Assembly (NCBI GenBank): GCA_032158125.1 | Contig: JASKOT010000055.1 | Coordinates: 1 to 57,828, forward strand | Direction of reading: 5' to 3' | DNA length: 57,828 nt | DNA from: Papiliotrema nemorosa | Lineage: Eukaryota; Basidiomycota; Tremellomycetes; Tremellales; Rhynchogastremaceae | In this document: one piece after another, positions 1 through 12,935 of the stretch | How positions within the stretch are numbered: the first letter of the stretch is position 1 | How the letters are laid out: each line of letters opens with the position of its first letter | The notes under the pieces: model-generated | What the model saw: the letters and a program-made list of their open reading frames with translations, nothing else | Told to the model about the DNA's origin: nothing | Database searches by the model: none | Program-made: the position numbers and the translations under genes

Positions 1-166
1 CGGGGGGTTTCCCAATCCACTTCCCTTGTAAATAAAATGCTACCCCGGGGCCCCTGGACCCCTAAACCAAAAAACACCCCAAATTTTTCCCCCCCCCCCC
101 CCCCCCCCCCCCCCCCGCATTCACCTCTCGACTTTGGCTATACCCCTCAGCAGATACCCATCCACC
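1..166. other. Low-confidence left end with 28-base C run
   Basis: The first 88 bases are dominated by short homopolymer blocks (runs of G, C, A and T), followed by an uninterrupted run of 28 C at 89-116. TFC4 coding sequence begins only 50 bases further on, so the real promoter of that gene is not recognisable here. The block-like composition resembles the low-quality end of a contig or a mis-joined read rather than normal promoter DNA of this genome. No gene is seen in it. Confidence 0.6.
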
Positions 167-3100
167 ATGTCGAGCATACCCATCGACCCTGCTCTGCTCA
201 CGGAAGATGAGCTTAGAGCAGGTATGGCCCGACTTGAGGCTTTTCCGCCGAGTGACGAGGAGGACGAGTCGGATATCGACGATGATGAGGTTGGGGATGG
301 ACCTGCCAATGGCGGGTCGAGTGGGATTGAGAGTGATAGTGAAGACGCTTATGTCGATTCGGAAGAAGAGGAAGCCAGAGCCGGTGGAAGTCGTCGAGCT
401 GGTCCTGCTCCTCGTAATGATGCCGTCTTCAAGTGAGATCAGCTGCAGGGAGCTTGTAGCTGATGATAGACGATTGGCAGGTGTCGTCGGGCAGAGTCAT
501 GATTTAGACGCAGCAGCCGTGGACCTCAACGCGGAGATGGACACTACGGATCTCGACACTTCTGAATCGATGCTCGACAAGCCGCTCACCCGTCGACAGA
601 CTCGCGCGTTGCCCAAAGCCAGAAACGTCCATCGACCGAGTTATGAAGTCCAGCGATTAGTCGGTCGAGCCAATGTCGCTTACGCCCAAGGAGAGTTGGA
701 CCAAACTGTCAAGCTCTTCCTGGAGGTCATTCGACACGATCCATACGTAATTGGAGCCTGGAACACCCTCGCGAGTGTATATGAGGAGCAGGGGAATGAA
801 GAGGGCGCGAGGCAGATGAGATTCTGTGCGGCGCATGTGGAGGATGAAGCGGATACATGGAGGGATTTGGGTAGACAATTCAGGCAAAAGGGGCAAATTC
901 AACAGTGTATCTACTGCTTGCAGAAAGCCTTGAGGAGGGATGGAGGGAATGACTTGGGGGTGTTGATGGAATTGGCATCGATCTACCGGTTCAAACAGAT
1001 GAATGCAAAGGTGAGTTGGACTGTGTCAGTCTGTTTGGGCTCATGTACAGGCGATCGACGCTTTCAAACGTATATTGAAACTCCACGTTCCCTCCACACA
1101 TGACTTTGCCTTTCTGACCTCTTTCCATGGGATTCTGGTCGCTGCGAATCAACGAAAACTCGCTGCTTCGACATTTAGAACGGCCTTTGATTGGCATATC
1201 CTAAAGTCTAGACCTGATGATCCAATGGCATCTATGAAGACTGCACATATACTGCAACTAGCAGACGACCTCGAGATTGTGGGGCAACTCGAAGAGGCCG
1301 TGGTAGTCATACGACGAGGACAGCGATGGTTACAGGATCGGCATGCCGACCGGAAATGGGATTCGTTTGAGGATGATCGGGAGTATGATCCACCCGGTGT
1401 GGGTAGGGACGATGATGGAAACGCAATCGAGATAGGGCCAGATGGCGAGGACGTCGAGACGCACTCAATGGACACGGCATTCAGACATCGATTGGCCATG
1501 TTGCGTCTGAAGCTGGGCGACGATGAACAGGCAATGGTGAGTCATCCTTGCTATACACCACGACTTATAGCCAGGTCCATGTTGGCGAAATGCTCACGCT
1601 CGACGTATTGGAAAATCACGACTTGATCATGGAATTAGGCGAGCAGCTGCTCAAACGAGAAATGTGGGATCGAGCATTGACATCTTTCGGTGTGATTCAA
1701 GAATGTGAGGACATTGACGACACGCCTCAACTTGTGTATAACATCGGTGTATGTCATCACGAGATGGGTGTACACTCCGAGGCTATAGCTGCTTTCCAAT
1801 TCGGTAAGTGAGACCTCTATAGTTATGGCATTATTGTTGACCGCTCAGTCATTGACCACTCTGACACGATTCCCATGGCAAAATACCGTCTGGCAAAGGT
1901 CTACGAAGACCTTGGAAGGAAGGATGAAGCGTTGGAGTTGATTAATGAATGTGAGTCGATCTATCCAAAAGGCTGGTGTAGGCTGACACCTAGTCATCCG
2001 CGATAAGGCGTCGTTAGAGGGTTATGACACGACGACCGCTCGCGCACCACGAGCGAAAATGACCAAAGTTGAAAAAGCGGGTGAAAGGACTCTGACCAAA
2101 CGAGTCCTGGAAGATCAAATGCGGACTCGGATGCAGGAGCTCTGGGAACAGGTCCAAACGGCCGAAGCGGAAATTCAAGAAGGTCACCCGACGGCCTTGG
2201 ACAGGTTCATCGAAGCTGCCGGTACGATGGTGGAGAATTTTCGTCTGGCAAAGTCAAACTTTGGTAAGAATAGAGTGAGCATTACCTGCTACGAGAATGA
2301 CCAGTGCTTATAACAGGGAGTTGTTCGAGCGCCTGTCGCACGGAAATCAAAGAGGAACGATCTGGAAAGTCAAGCGTTGGCATTGCAAGATCGACTAGAG
2401 CGTGGTCTCGGATGTACGTGGGTCGTACAAAGTAGGGAATCTGTACAGCTCACATTGGACAGTCGAGGACGATGTTTCTCAAGATGGACCTGTGACGTAC
2501 ATAACCAAGAGGCAGACAGAGTTCTTTGGTCTAGACTGTGAATCCTGGCTGAATCTGATCATCAAGGTGTGTAAGGGAATCTTTAGCCAGGATTGAGCTG
2601 ATGGGTAACAGTACTGCGCGGTATTGATGGTCAAAAACGAGCAAGATCTTGCCATGGATATACTGGAGCATGTTCTGTTCGCAGGCTTGTTCAACAATCG
2701 ACGTTCTGAACTTGCGCTTCGTCTCACTGTCATCTGTGAGGACTCCCCCCCAATCTGGTACGAATGCTGATATGATAGCCTGCGCGATGCGACTAAAAGC
2801 ATACGACAAGATTGTGGACAACTGTAAACGGCTTTCTCAAATGTACCAATTCCGCATGGAACCTCTCTTACTGCTCCTCGGGTGCCTTGCGGATGGAGGA
2901 GAGAAAGCCGACAGTGCTTGGAAAGTACTTCAACTGCAAAAATTCATTCATCGAGATTTGACGATCCACGATGGGCTTCTAAAAGGTCATCGGTCAACGT
3001 ATTCGAAACGCTTTGCGAGATGGCACCCAATCATCAAGGTTGGAGTGTCTAGGCGGTTGGGCGATGAACAGCACTACGATGATGGGGCAGGAAACGAAGC

Positions 3101-4013
3101 TGTCATTGCGAATGGACGAGGTGGGTTGAAGCGGGGTGGGTCTAGTAATACGGGTGGTCAACGAGGACGTGGAAGGGGAAAGTCTACCGCAAACAGGGGT
3201 CGGACCACCGGTCGGAGCGGAAGTCGGGATGGGGATGAGGATGAGGACGATGATGATGAGGATGACTTTGAGCCGGAGATGAACGATCTTGCGGAAGATG
3301 AAGACGAAGATGAAGGGGCCGGGTACGGGGACGATGAAGAAGGCGGAGGGGAAGAGTACGAGACGCCACGTCCGACTATCCCCTCGGCGAGCTTGAATGC
3401 GATCTATGGGCAATATATGCTCAGTACCAAAGCGAATCAGTCGGCCCTCTGTGAGTCCCACCACCCACTACCTCCACCATTTTGAGTTGGCTGAACAATA
3501 GTCTACCTGTTTAGGGCATACGAGCTTACCCCGAACGAACCTCTCATTTGCCTGTGCATTGCCCAAGCGTACTTTGGTCGAAGTACAAATCGACAATCCG
3601 ATAATCGGAATCACCAAATAGCTACGGGTATGGCCTTCTTGTCAAAATACAGAGATCTCTCGCCGAAAGATAAAAAGAGCGTGGAAGAGGTGGAATACAA
3701 CTTTGGGAGGAGTTTTGATCATTTTGGAGTCACTCATTTGGCTGTAGAGCATTACGAGAGGGTGCTGACGTCTGTTCAAGAACGGATGGAAGAGGCCGGG
3801 GAGGAATATGCCGAGGTGAGTCCAGTCACAACCTATACTACCAAATATGAAGTGTGGTGTAAAAGGGGATACGGTGCAGTGATGGGCGCTAATGGGCAGG
3901 AGGTCAAGTTAACGAGTCTGGCAATGAAGGCGGCGCATTGTTTGATGCTCATTTACGGAGCTGTGGGAAATACAGAGCTGGTCAAGATGAAGTCGGCTTG
4001 GCTGGCTATATGA
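167..4013 (+). CDS. TFC4: TFIIIC subunit TFC4 (tau131/TFIIIC102), TPR protein
   Basis: This is the large TPR subunit of TFIIIC, which binds the A block of tRNA genes and recruits TFIIIB for RNA polymerase III. The start at 167 (MSSIPIDPALL) leads into an acidic N-terminus. TPR repeats follow, with recognisable stretches such as WNTLASVYEEQGNEEGARQM and WRDLGRQFRQKGQIQQCIYC, then further helical repeats to the stop at 4013. About eight or more short introns interrupt it, for example one after 1011 and one beginning near 1537. The first intron probably starts with gtaatg near 413 and ends near 480, which joins PAPR to VVGQSHD. An unusually long Arg/Gly-rich then Asp/Glu-rich insert lies at about 3110-3370, between the middle and C-terminal TPR blocks. 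The C-terminal block (FYLFRAYELTPNEPL, YNFGRSFDHFGVTHLAVEHY) is typical of the family. Exon borders in the middle part (2280-2620) are uncertain. Confidence 0.85.
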
Positions 4014-4432
4014 GCGAAAAAACAGCGCACTTGACGATAATGTGGGTGCACACACCCGATGATCCACGAATCATGATCTTTACGACACATGACGACCTTG
4101 TACTTGACTAGATAAAGCAATATAATGATGATGAAATCACGATGCGATGGAGAGCCAATCCTCTTTCTCAAGTCGTTGCGTTTCCACACCCTGCATATAA
4201 TGCTACAACATGAGATTACACTGGGATAGGCCGGTCACTTCGGGATATAGGGGAAAGGACGAGAGGTATCACAGATCGCGACAAACGTCAAACATAGACC
4301 ATCATGAGACTAGAGTTTCGTAAATGAGCGCCCCAGGAAGATCGGATGAGGACATGTAGCACAATCTGGTAAAGGTCAACACAGGCCTGATCCCGTACCA
4401 CAATAACTCACCTCGTGCTTGACTGAACTACG
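4014..4432. other. Convergent intergenic region, TFC4/UBC8
   Basis: This is a 419-base gap between two stop codons that face each other. It is AT-richer than the flanking exons and should hold the two 3' UTRs and polyadenylation signals. No ORF, RNA gene or repeat is seen. Confidence 0.5.
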
Positions 4433-5640
4433 CTAATCATCCATTTCACCCATAAACTCGTCTCCATCGCTCAACTCGCCCATATCACTCATCTTGTCGT
4501 CCTCATCATCTTCTTCCTCTTCCTCCTCTGCCGCATGCCCATTCCCATTTGTCGCGACTCCATTCCCATTTGACGTCCCATTCCCAATAGACGCACTTGC
4601 ACTAGCCTTTTCAGGTTTCTTCGACCTAGGAACCGGCTCTTCCTCCTCTTCCTCATCATCCTCATCTTCTCCCGCGGCTTCAGCGGCATCCTGAGGCGTG
4701 GCATACTTTTCGACGTAGTTTTCTACTTTCTTGGCGTAACCCAGGGGATCGCGCATGAGCAGCGCGGCCGCCTCGCCGTTCAGCGGGTCGGCGGGGTTTG
4801 GGTACCGTAAGAGTTGAGGGAGGAAGACTTCAAAGATGTTGATCAGTTCTGGATTTTAGCTCTGCATTTCGAAACTGGAAAGAAATGGGATACAGACCGA
4901 ACATGGGCGACCAAGTCTGATTTATAACGTCCAAACAGACACTGCCGGATCTGCGGCGTCAATGAATGCAAGACCCAGGTTGAGAAAGCGGAGCGACGTA
5001 CGTCTCGTCAATGTTCGGATGGAAAATCTTATTCATGAATCCTATACTCGGCGATTTGTAGGGAAACTGTTCGGGCAATTCGACCCGGATCTTCCATACT
5101 CCTTTGGCAAAGGGTGCTGCAGGATCAGCAGGACATCTTGCAATCGAGACCCAGTGTAGCGTCTCCGGTGATCGAAAGCCAGAGCATGAAGAAACGGGTA
5201 AGGGATAGAGCGATTTCATGGTCTTCCCTGAAGAATTCCAGTGAAATGGGCTGAAAGTTCACTCACTTTCTGTCGGGCCGTGAAACCTGACAAAGAACTC
5301 GGACATCTTATTATTGATCAGAGTGACTTGATAGTCCGACATGAGTCTATATTCGTTCCATACCAGAAGATGAAGTATTGTAGCGAGATACGGGGATTGT
5401 GGTCATTCCGGTCGAGTCGGGTGAGCGGAACAGGGTAGGTGGCAAGAGCAAGGAAAGGCATGTCAGCTCTGATGAAGTATGCAATTGAGAGGTGGAGAGC
5501 TTACAGCTTCATGACGTCCGTGTCTACCCTTCTCTTTGGCGAACTGTGAATCAAGTCAGTCGGGGTTCAGACGCAGCGCCAGAAGGAGAGTGCGGAGGGT
5601 GGCGTGATAAGGGCAGATGAGTGAGAGGTAGACTTATCAT
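4433..5640 (-). CDS. UBC8: Ubiquitin-conjugating enzyme E2, UBC8/UBE2H type
   Basis: The E2 carries activated ubiquitin on a cysteine and passes it to substrates. In yeast Ubc8 works with the GID E3 in turnover of gluconeogenic enzymes. Reading right to left, the exons give [11 protein letters not shown] (5553-5510), then the core [15 protein letters not shown] and KIFHPNIDE. The active-site segment [14 protein letters not shown] follows, with the Cys codon at 4935-4937, then DPLNG and a very acidic Ser/Asp/Glu tail ending at 4433. This order and the acidic tail match UBC8. The first exon is not settled. The nearest upstream ATG (5640-5638) must be joined to an exon that begins TCGCCAAAG, but the sequence after that ATG (ATGATAAGTC) has no in-phase canonical donor. 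The start coordinate is therefore tentative. Confidence 0.82.
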
Positions 5641-5994
5641 GGTGAGGCGGCACTGGGGAGCTGTGGGCCTTCGATGGGTGCTTGAGGTGCGCAGTCGCAG
5701 CTAGATGGAATGTGAGGATAGAATGATCGTAATGGTAGAGCGTCGAGGTCGGTGTTGCTGTGATAGGTATAGCAAGCTATGAGGTCAAGCACGACAGAAT
5801 GGGAAGGGGGGGATTAGGCGGTTAGGCGACCGGGAAGGACAGGACAATTGCGGGGGTCCCTCACACATCGTTCCGGCCTACATAGGCGTATTAGTTTGAC
5901 CCTCAAGCCGAGTTAGGCACGCTGGTCTCGTCGCCCTTTCGCTCGCTCTTCATAGGTCGATTCCACTCTACCCTATATACTCCTACAACGCACC
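5641..5994. promoter_or_regulatory. Divergent promoter, UBC8 / complex I subunit
   Basis: A 354-base region separates two genes transcribed away from each other. A TATA-like stretch (ctatatac) lies near 5970, about 25 bases upstream of the complex I subunit start. A G-rich block (ggaaggggggga) is near 5800. No coding sequence is seen. Confidence 0.45.
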
Positions 5995-6867
5995 ATGGCA
6001 TCCTCACATCCCCTCTTCCCACCTCTTCAATCATCTTCCTCCTCCTCCCCGCTGGTCCCGCGCCGCTTTTGGGTTCCGTCGCCAGCAGAGGAAGGACACA
6101 TGTACCACCCGAAAGATACTGGATCTATCGTCACACAAACGACACTTATTGGTCTGGGTGTAGGAACAGCTATCAGTGCTTTCCAAAATGCTTTGGACAA
6201 GTGAGCCTGAGGCGGCTGATATATGGATTGAGCTAATGAAAGGCACCAAAAAGGTGCTATGGGTATTTTCACAAGGACAGGAGGAATCATCGTTTATTTC
6301 AGTATGCCGTATTGCTCAACGGTATAATGTAGGGAGCTGACCAAGGAGCCGCGCTGGGTTTCGCCTACTCGAGTGTCTCTAGTATCACCGCCAATGTTCG
6401 AGAGGTGCGTCATGGCTTCTGTCCAGAGGGACAGGTGTTGATGTATAGACCGACGATTGGAGGAACTCCGCTGCTGGAGGTTGTGCAGCAGGTTTTATCG
6501 CCGGTGTTAGGGGTAGGTTGGATTCCATCTCGCCTTATCGCTATCACGATCCTTGTTCACTGCAACATTTTGGTCGACTCGTCACAACTTTCCCCCGAAG
6601 AGTGGAGCTGATGGTATAGCCAAGTCGTTGCCCACAGCAGTCGGAGGTTGCGCTTTAATGGCCACTCTTGTCGGAACATACGAGGCCACTGGAGGCGTAA
6701 GTGATTGATATGCACTTTCAGCAGTAGCACTGATCGTATAGGCCCTCCTTGGTGTACACGATGGAGGTTTGACCAGGCCCGAGCAGGAGGAAGCTAGGAA
6801 AGCATTCTACAAAGCTAGAGTCGTGTCTGGACTAAAGGAGGATGTCGGAGCTGCTCAACCTGCATAG
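5995..6867 (+). CDS. Mitochondrial complex I subunit, NDUFA11/B14.7-like (Tim17 family)
   Basis: Six exons (5995-6200, 6243-6301, 6346-6404, 6449-6512, 6620-6696, 6742-6867) sum to an exact frame of 196 residues. The protein has the four-helix glycine-rich layout of the Tim17/22/23 family: GLGVGTAISAFQNAL, TGGIIVYFRAALGFAYSS, WRNSAAGGCAAGFIAGV and TAVGGCALMATLVGTYEATGG. A Ser-rich N-terminus with YHPKDTGSIV and a short hydrophilic tail match the NDUFA11 (B14.7) accessory subunit of respiratory complex I in the inner membrane better than Tim17, Tim22 or Tim23 themselves. The role follows from family knowledge. The alternative is another Tim17-fold inner-membrane protein. Confidence 0.75.
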
Positions 6868-7436
6868 AGAGCTGCTTTTAGGCACCTTTGCGTAGAGTGA
6901 ACTGGGTCGACTTAAGCACCGAGGGGAGCACGGGAAGGGTAGCCACTCGGAGATGGGGACGAAATCTGAGTCCAACAATGATGCAACAAGTTTCATCGCG
7001 AATTCTCGAGCAACGGTCCGATCCTTTGACGATTCCAGACCGACGTGTTGTACACTACGGAGATATTCTACATTGAACATGACGCACTATGCAAGCTGGA
7101 AAAAGAGAGAATAAGGACTGGTTCACGGAGTTTGTCATGTACCCCGCTGCTTCCAGGCTGTGACCTTAGGTGCTCCCCCCTTGTAGTGTTGGGTGGGCGG
7201 TGTGGAAATGCCGAAGATCAGAGTCACGTGACTTTTAGCCGGGGTCAGGGTTTATGCGTCACCCAACGCTTGTTCATGTCGGAACGCCAGGATACACACC
7301 CATCCCATCAGACAGGGGATGAGCGAGGCTAGACCCAACATCTCGTCTTGACCATCTCACTCACTCTTCGACACGTCAAGGTAGGCCATCAGCTCGACAT
7401 TCGACCCACTGTATAGCCGCGGGCAGCAGTTCGACC
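6868..7436. other. Intergenic region with cyclin promoter
   Basis: 569 bases hold the 3' UTR of the complex I subunit and the promoter of the B-type cyclin. The only clear motif is the E-box palindrome at 7223-7232, listed separately. Two small frames here have no family features and are not called. Confidence 0.45.
7223..7232. promoter_or_regulatory. Palindromic E-box GTCACGTGAC
   Basis: A perfect 10-base palindrome with a CACGTG core lies about 205 bases upstream of the cyclin start. CACGTG flanked by GT/AC is the classical site of Cbf1-type bHLH factors. A role in regulating the cyclin or the upstream gene is inference. Confidence 0.4.
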
Positions 7437-9402
7437 ATGACCAGCGGTATACCTGTAAGTGTTTCTTCACGCGACAACTACTTCCCCTTCAAATCCCTGT
7501 CTCATGTCGTACCCTTTTTTCGCATCGCGTCCATGTTCAAGCCTCCTCTCTCACTTGTCATCCAATAATTTCATCTTACATCTTCTCATTCGACTTTCCC
7601 GTGTATCGCGTCGCTAATGTCTATGCAGACCCGAGCACGGGCTCGTAAAATCGACGAAAATGCACCTCCGGCACTTCGTTCAACGCGATCGGCAACTACC
7701 ACCACGACCATCACGAAACCCGGTATGACCTCTTCCACCATTTCCTCGACTGCCAAGCGGACTGCCTCTGACATGTCGGGTCTCGCTAGCAAGATCCCCA
7801 AACCCGTCGTGACGCGTACAAAGTCTGCTGTTGCGTCTACCACCACCACCGCTACGTCTAGCTCGACTGGGGCACGATCACGTGCCGCGCTGGGAGATCG
7901 GACCAATGCTGTCAAGAGGGACATTTCGGGGAAAGATGGCAAGAATGGAGAGAAAAAGGTACTGAGCAAGGACGTTGTGGCTGTCAAGGAGGAAAAACCA
8001 GTCATCAAGCGAAAGGTGACTAGCGCGTCTACATCGAGTTCCAGCTCGACCGTTAGACCCGCTGTGAGCCGGACCACTTCCAGGTCGACTGTCGCATCTA
8101 CAAGCGCTTTGACAACGATTGTCGATGCGCGGTTGAAACAGGAGATTGAAAAGGATACGCGTGAACCCGCTCGTAAGAAGAGGAAGACGAGCAGCCCAGC
8201 ATTGGCTGAACCCGTGGAAGAGACAGTTGATGAGCTTGATGAAGGGCACTATGATGTGGACGGCAAAGAGATTCTCTTGTCGAGTGGTGGGAAACCCATC
8301 GGACTAAAGTCTCCCAAAAGGGCTCGAGCAAAGGATGAAGGTTGGGAAGATTTGGACGCCGAGGATGAAGGTGATCCATCCATGGTCAGCGAGTATGTCG
8401 TGGATGCCTTCAACTACATGATGAGGATCGAGGTGGGTTCCCTTGCAATCCCGTCATTGCTTCAACTCATCTGCAGCACTTGACCATGCCCAACCCAGAT
8501 TACATGCAAGATCAAACCGAGCTCCAGTGGAAGATGCGAACAATCCTCATGGACTGGCTCGTCGAGGTGCATTCAAAATTCCGACTACTCCCAGAGACCC
8601 TCTTCATCGCCGTCAACCTCATCGACCGTTTCCTCTCCAAACGAGTCATCTCTCTGGTAAAATTCCAACTTGTCGGTCTGACCGCTCTCTTCATCGCCTC
8701 AAAATACGAAGAAATCGTCTGCCCTTCGATCACCCACTTCCTGCACATGACCGATGGCGGTTACAGTGTCGAAGAGATTCTCAAAGCCGAACGGTACATG
8801 CTCTCGTCGATCAACTTTGATCTTTCATACCCCAACCCCATCCATTTCCTCCGACGAATCAGCAAAGCCGACGCGTACGATATTCAAGTGAGGACCATTG
8901 CCAAGTTTTTGGTCGAGATTAGCGCGGTCGACCACACGCTCATGCCTTACCCTCCTTCATTGCTCGCTGCCGCCGCAATGTACCTTGCTAGATTCTGTCT
9001 CGAACGAGGCTCATGGGTCAGTCCCCTCACATAAAGGTGGATGTCATGCTGACTCTCAGAACGCCAACTTGGTGCACTACTCTACCTACTCTGTCGAAGA
9101 ACTCATCGAACCCGCTCAATCACTGCTTGACTGGCTGCTCGATCCCGAAGTCAACACCGACTCGTCGTTCTACAAAAAGGTGAGTCAACACCCGCAGAAT
9201 CAGAACAGAGACTGACGGTCAGTATGCGTCGAAGAAACACATGAAGGCATCTCACTACATGCTCTCTTGGGCAACGAACCGGTGGCCTGATAGCGTACTC
9301 GGCAAGGCTGAAGATGTGGGCTGTGAGCTCTACGTTGAAGCTGGAATCGCCCCGCCCGAACATCGTCTACGAGCGGCTTCCAATGGCACAAAGACACCAT
9401 GA
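7437..9402 (+). CDS. B-type (mitotic) cyclin
   Basis: This is a regulatory subunit of the Cdc28/Cdk1 kinase. Five exons (7437-7454, 7629-8432, 8477-9016, 9060-9179, 9223-9402) give an exact 553-residue frame. The basic, Ser/Thr-rich N-terminus contains a canonical destruction box, RAALGDRTN, around 7876, which marks it for APC/C degradation. The linker ends in YVVDAFNYMMRIE. The cyclin N box follows with MRTILMDWLVEVH, LLPETLFIAVNLIDRFLS and GLTALFIASKYEEI, then a C-terminal cyclin box (LMPYPPSLLAAAAMYLAR, YSTYSVEELIEPA). The start at 7437 uses a six-codon first exon. An in-frame ATG at 7617-7625 within that intron could serve as an alternative start. It is a Clb type rather than G1 Cln because of the MRTILMDWL and YEE motifs. 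Confidence 0.93.
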
Positions 9403-10163
9403 GCACGCTTGGCACGCACAGTCATGATCTACCGCACGGCATAACGACGAGATACGACCATACCCGATCCTCATTTTCCCCACCCTGTCCCGCATCATGA
9501 TACCTCGTCGATAAAGTCGACATTTCCCTCACGACATCACGGTCGGCGACTACTTCGTTTTTTGTTGGCACTTGCCGTTCTTTACCACTCTTGCCTCGGC
9601 GTCTCAACCCGACCGACATCCTTCTTTTCGCTCTACTTTCTTTCTTCCATGGCATTTGCATGGTTGGTGTATTGGCAGAGGGAGACGGGAAAGTAATAAT
9701 GATGTTGAGAAACGTAACGGAGCCGATGAGAAAACCGCAGAGTAGTATATGTATATATTTGATAGCCATGTCCTTCAGAGAAGACACGGGATGACTTGCA
9801 TGCAGCTCCTTGTTAAGCACCCCCGTTCCCCCCGTGCCCGCTGGGATGTCGTGGCTATCGCGATGACTGATGACAAGGACCGGATCGGTACGAGTATCAG
9901 CTGGGTGGCAAAACATAGATAGTCACGCGAGGTCATGGCGTCATATGGGGTGCGGGGATGTCCGATGGATTACCTGATTGGGTAATAATCATCCCATCAA
10001 CCGCTTACTCGTCCCCCCTGTGCTGTCTCATTGCTTGAACCGGATAGATACACCTCGCAGCCACCCCCTCCCCTCCCCCTCCCCCAGAGTCATCCCATCT
10101 CACCTTCATACCCTCATCTCACTACACCTTCACCTTTACCTCCTCTGCGCCTGAATACCCATC
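9403..10163. other. Intergenic region, cyclin to protease
   Basis: 761 bases hold the cyclin 3' end and the protease promoter. A strongly C/T-rich tract (10050-10160, mainly CCCTCCCC and TCACCTTC blocks) immediately precedes the protease ATG. This is a usual core-promoter/leader composition in this genome. A 164-codon minus-strand frame (9422-9916) is open but shows no family features and is not called. Confidence 0.45.
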
Positions 10164-11948
<1,785 letters not shown>

Positions 11949-12935
11949 ATCTACGATCTTGGTCTATCGTCTCGATATCGAGCTGTGTACGCCCTATAGC
12001 ATTGATTTGTGTCACTCCCAGATCCCCTTTGTGGTGTCGAGATACCCTCCTGGAATACCGTCTGTTCACCCGGATCCAAAGCATGGTAATGGAGGATATA
12101 CAAGCAGAACGTCCTTGTCTCATCGTAGAAAGATCTTCATTGGATAGTTGAATGTACTATATGATCCTTTCTCACTCTTTTGCTGTCATGATTGGTCGTG
12201 CTATCCGCGAAATGTCCGCCGAGAAAAGCTCAATCCAGACTGGCCCAGTTCCAAAGAGCCTGTACACATGTTCATACCTGCAGAATGATGTTGCCTCATG
12301 GGTCGCTCACGTCTGAGCAACACTCGACCTGCAACAGGTACTTGATACTGAGACCCACTCACCGAATGCCAAACGGGTGTGAGCCATCCCACCGGCTCCA
12401 TTGTCGGCTACAACACGTCACCGACACGGTCTAGGATCTCGTCTGGGTTACACTCCAGCCAGTGTTGGCTGCTTTGCCATACTGGAGTACAGTCACAGAC
12501 GGTCCTCTCAAGTTTAGTTGGCGAGCCAAACGGTATCAGCAATCCCCCAAGGTGCTACCGACTACGATGACTGCGATTGGAACATGCGCGAGGTCTTCCC
12601 GGATTGAAGGGCCCGCTCGGAGGAGATTCCGGTTCGTCGAAGAGGGTGGCGTTTACCGCAGAGAGGCGGTGCGAGGTCTCAGGAAAAGCCAACCTTGTGG
12701 CTGAATCCTATCTACCCACTAAAAGTAACAAGCGATAAAAGCCAGGCACAAGGGGCCATCTGGCGAGAGCCATCAGAACCGGCCGTATCAGCTTTGGCGA
12801 TAGGTATACAGCATGACGGTTGCACTACTCGCTACAGCCATGGATAATGCCATCCAAGCCTCGAGTCTGATTCCTACATGCACGACTCGTTCCCTTGCTC
12901 TTCATCACCCATCATCTCGTCGCATCTGACCCAGG
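11949..12935. other. Intergenic region, about 1 kb
   Basis: 987 bases lie between the protease and the membrane-protein gene. Several short frames occur on both strands with no family features. A 7-base inverted pair (ACTCCAG at about 12450, CTGGAGT at about 12481) could form a weak hairpin. No tRNA-like B box or repeat element is seen. Confidence 0.4.

Noticed and set aside
9422..9916. 164-codon minus-strand frame with one hydrophobic stretch
   Set aside because: It overlaps the cyclin 3' UTR, shows no family features, and its composition is unlike neighbouring exons. The hydrophobic stretch alone is not enough.
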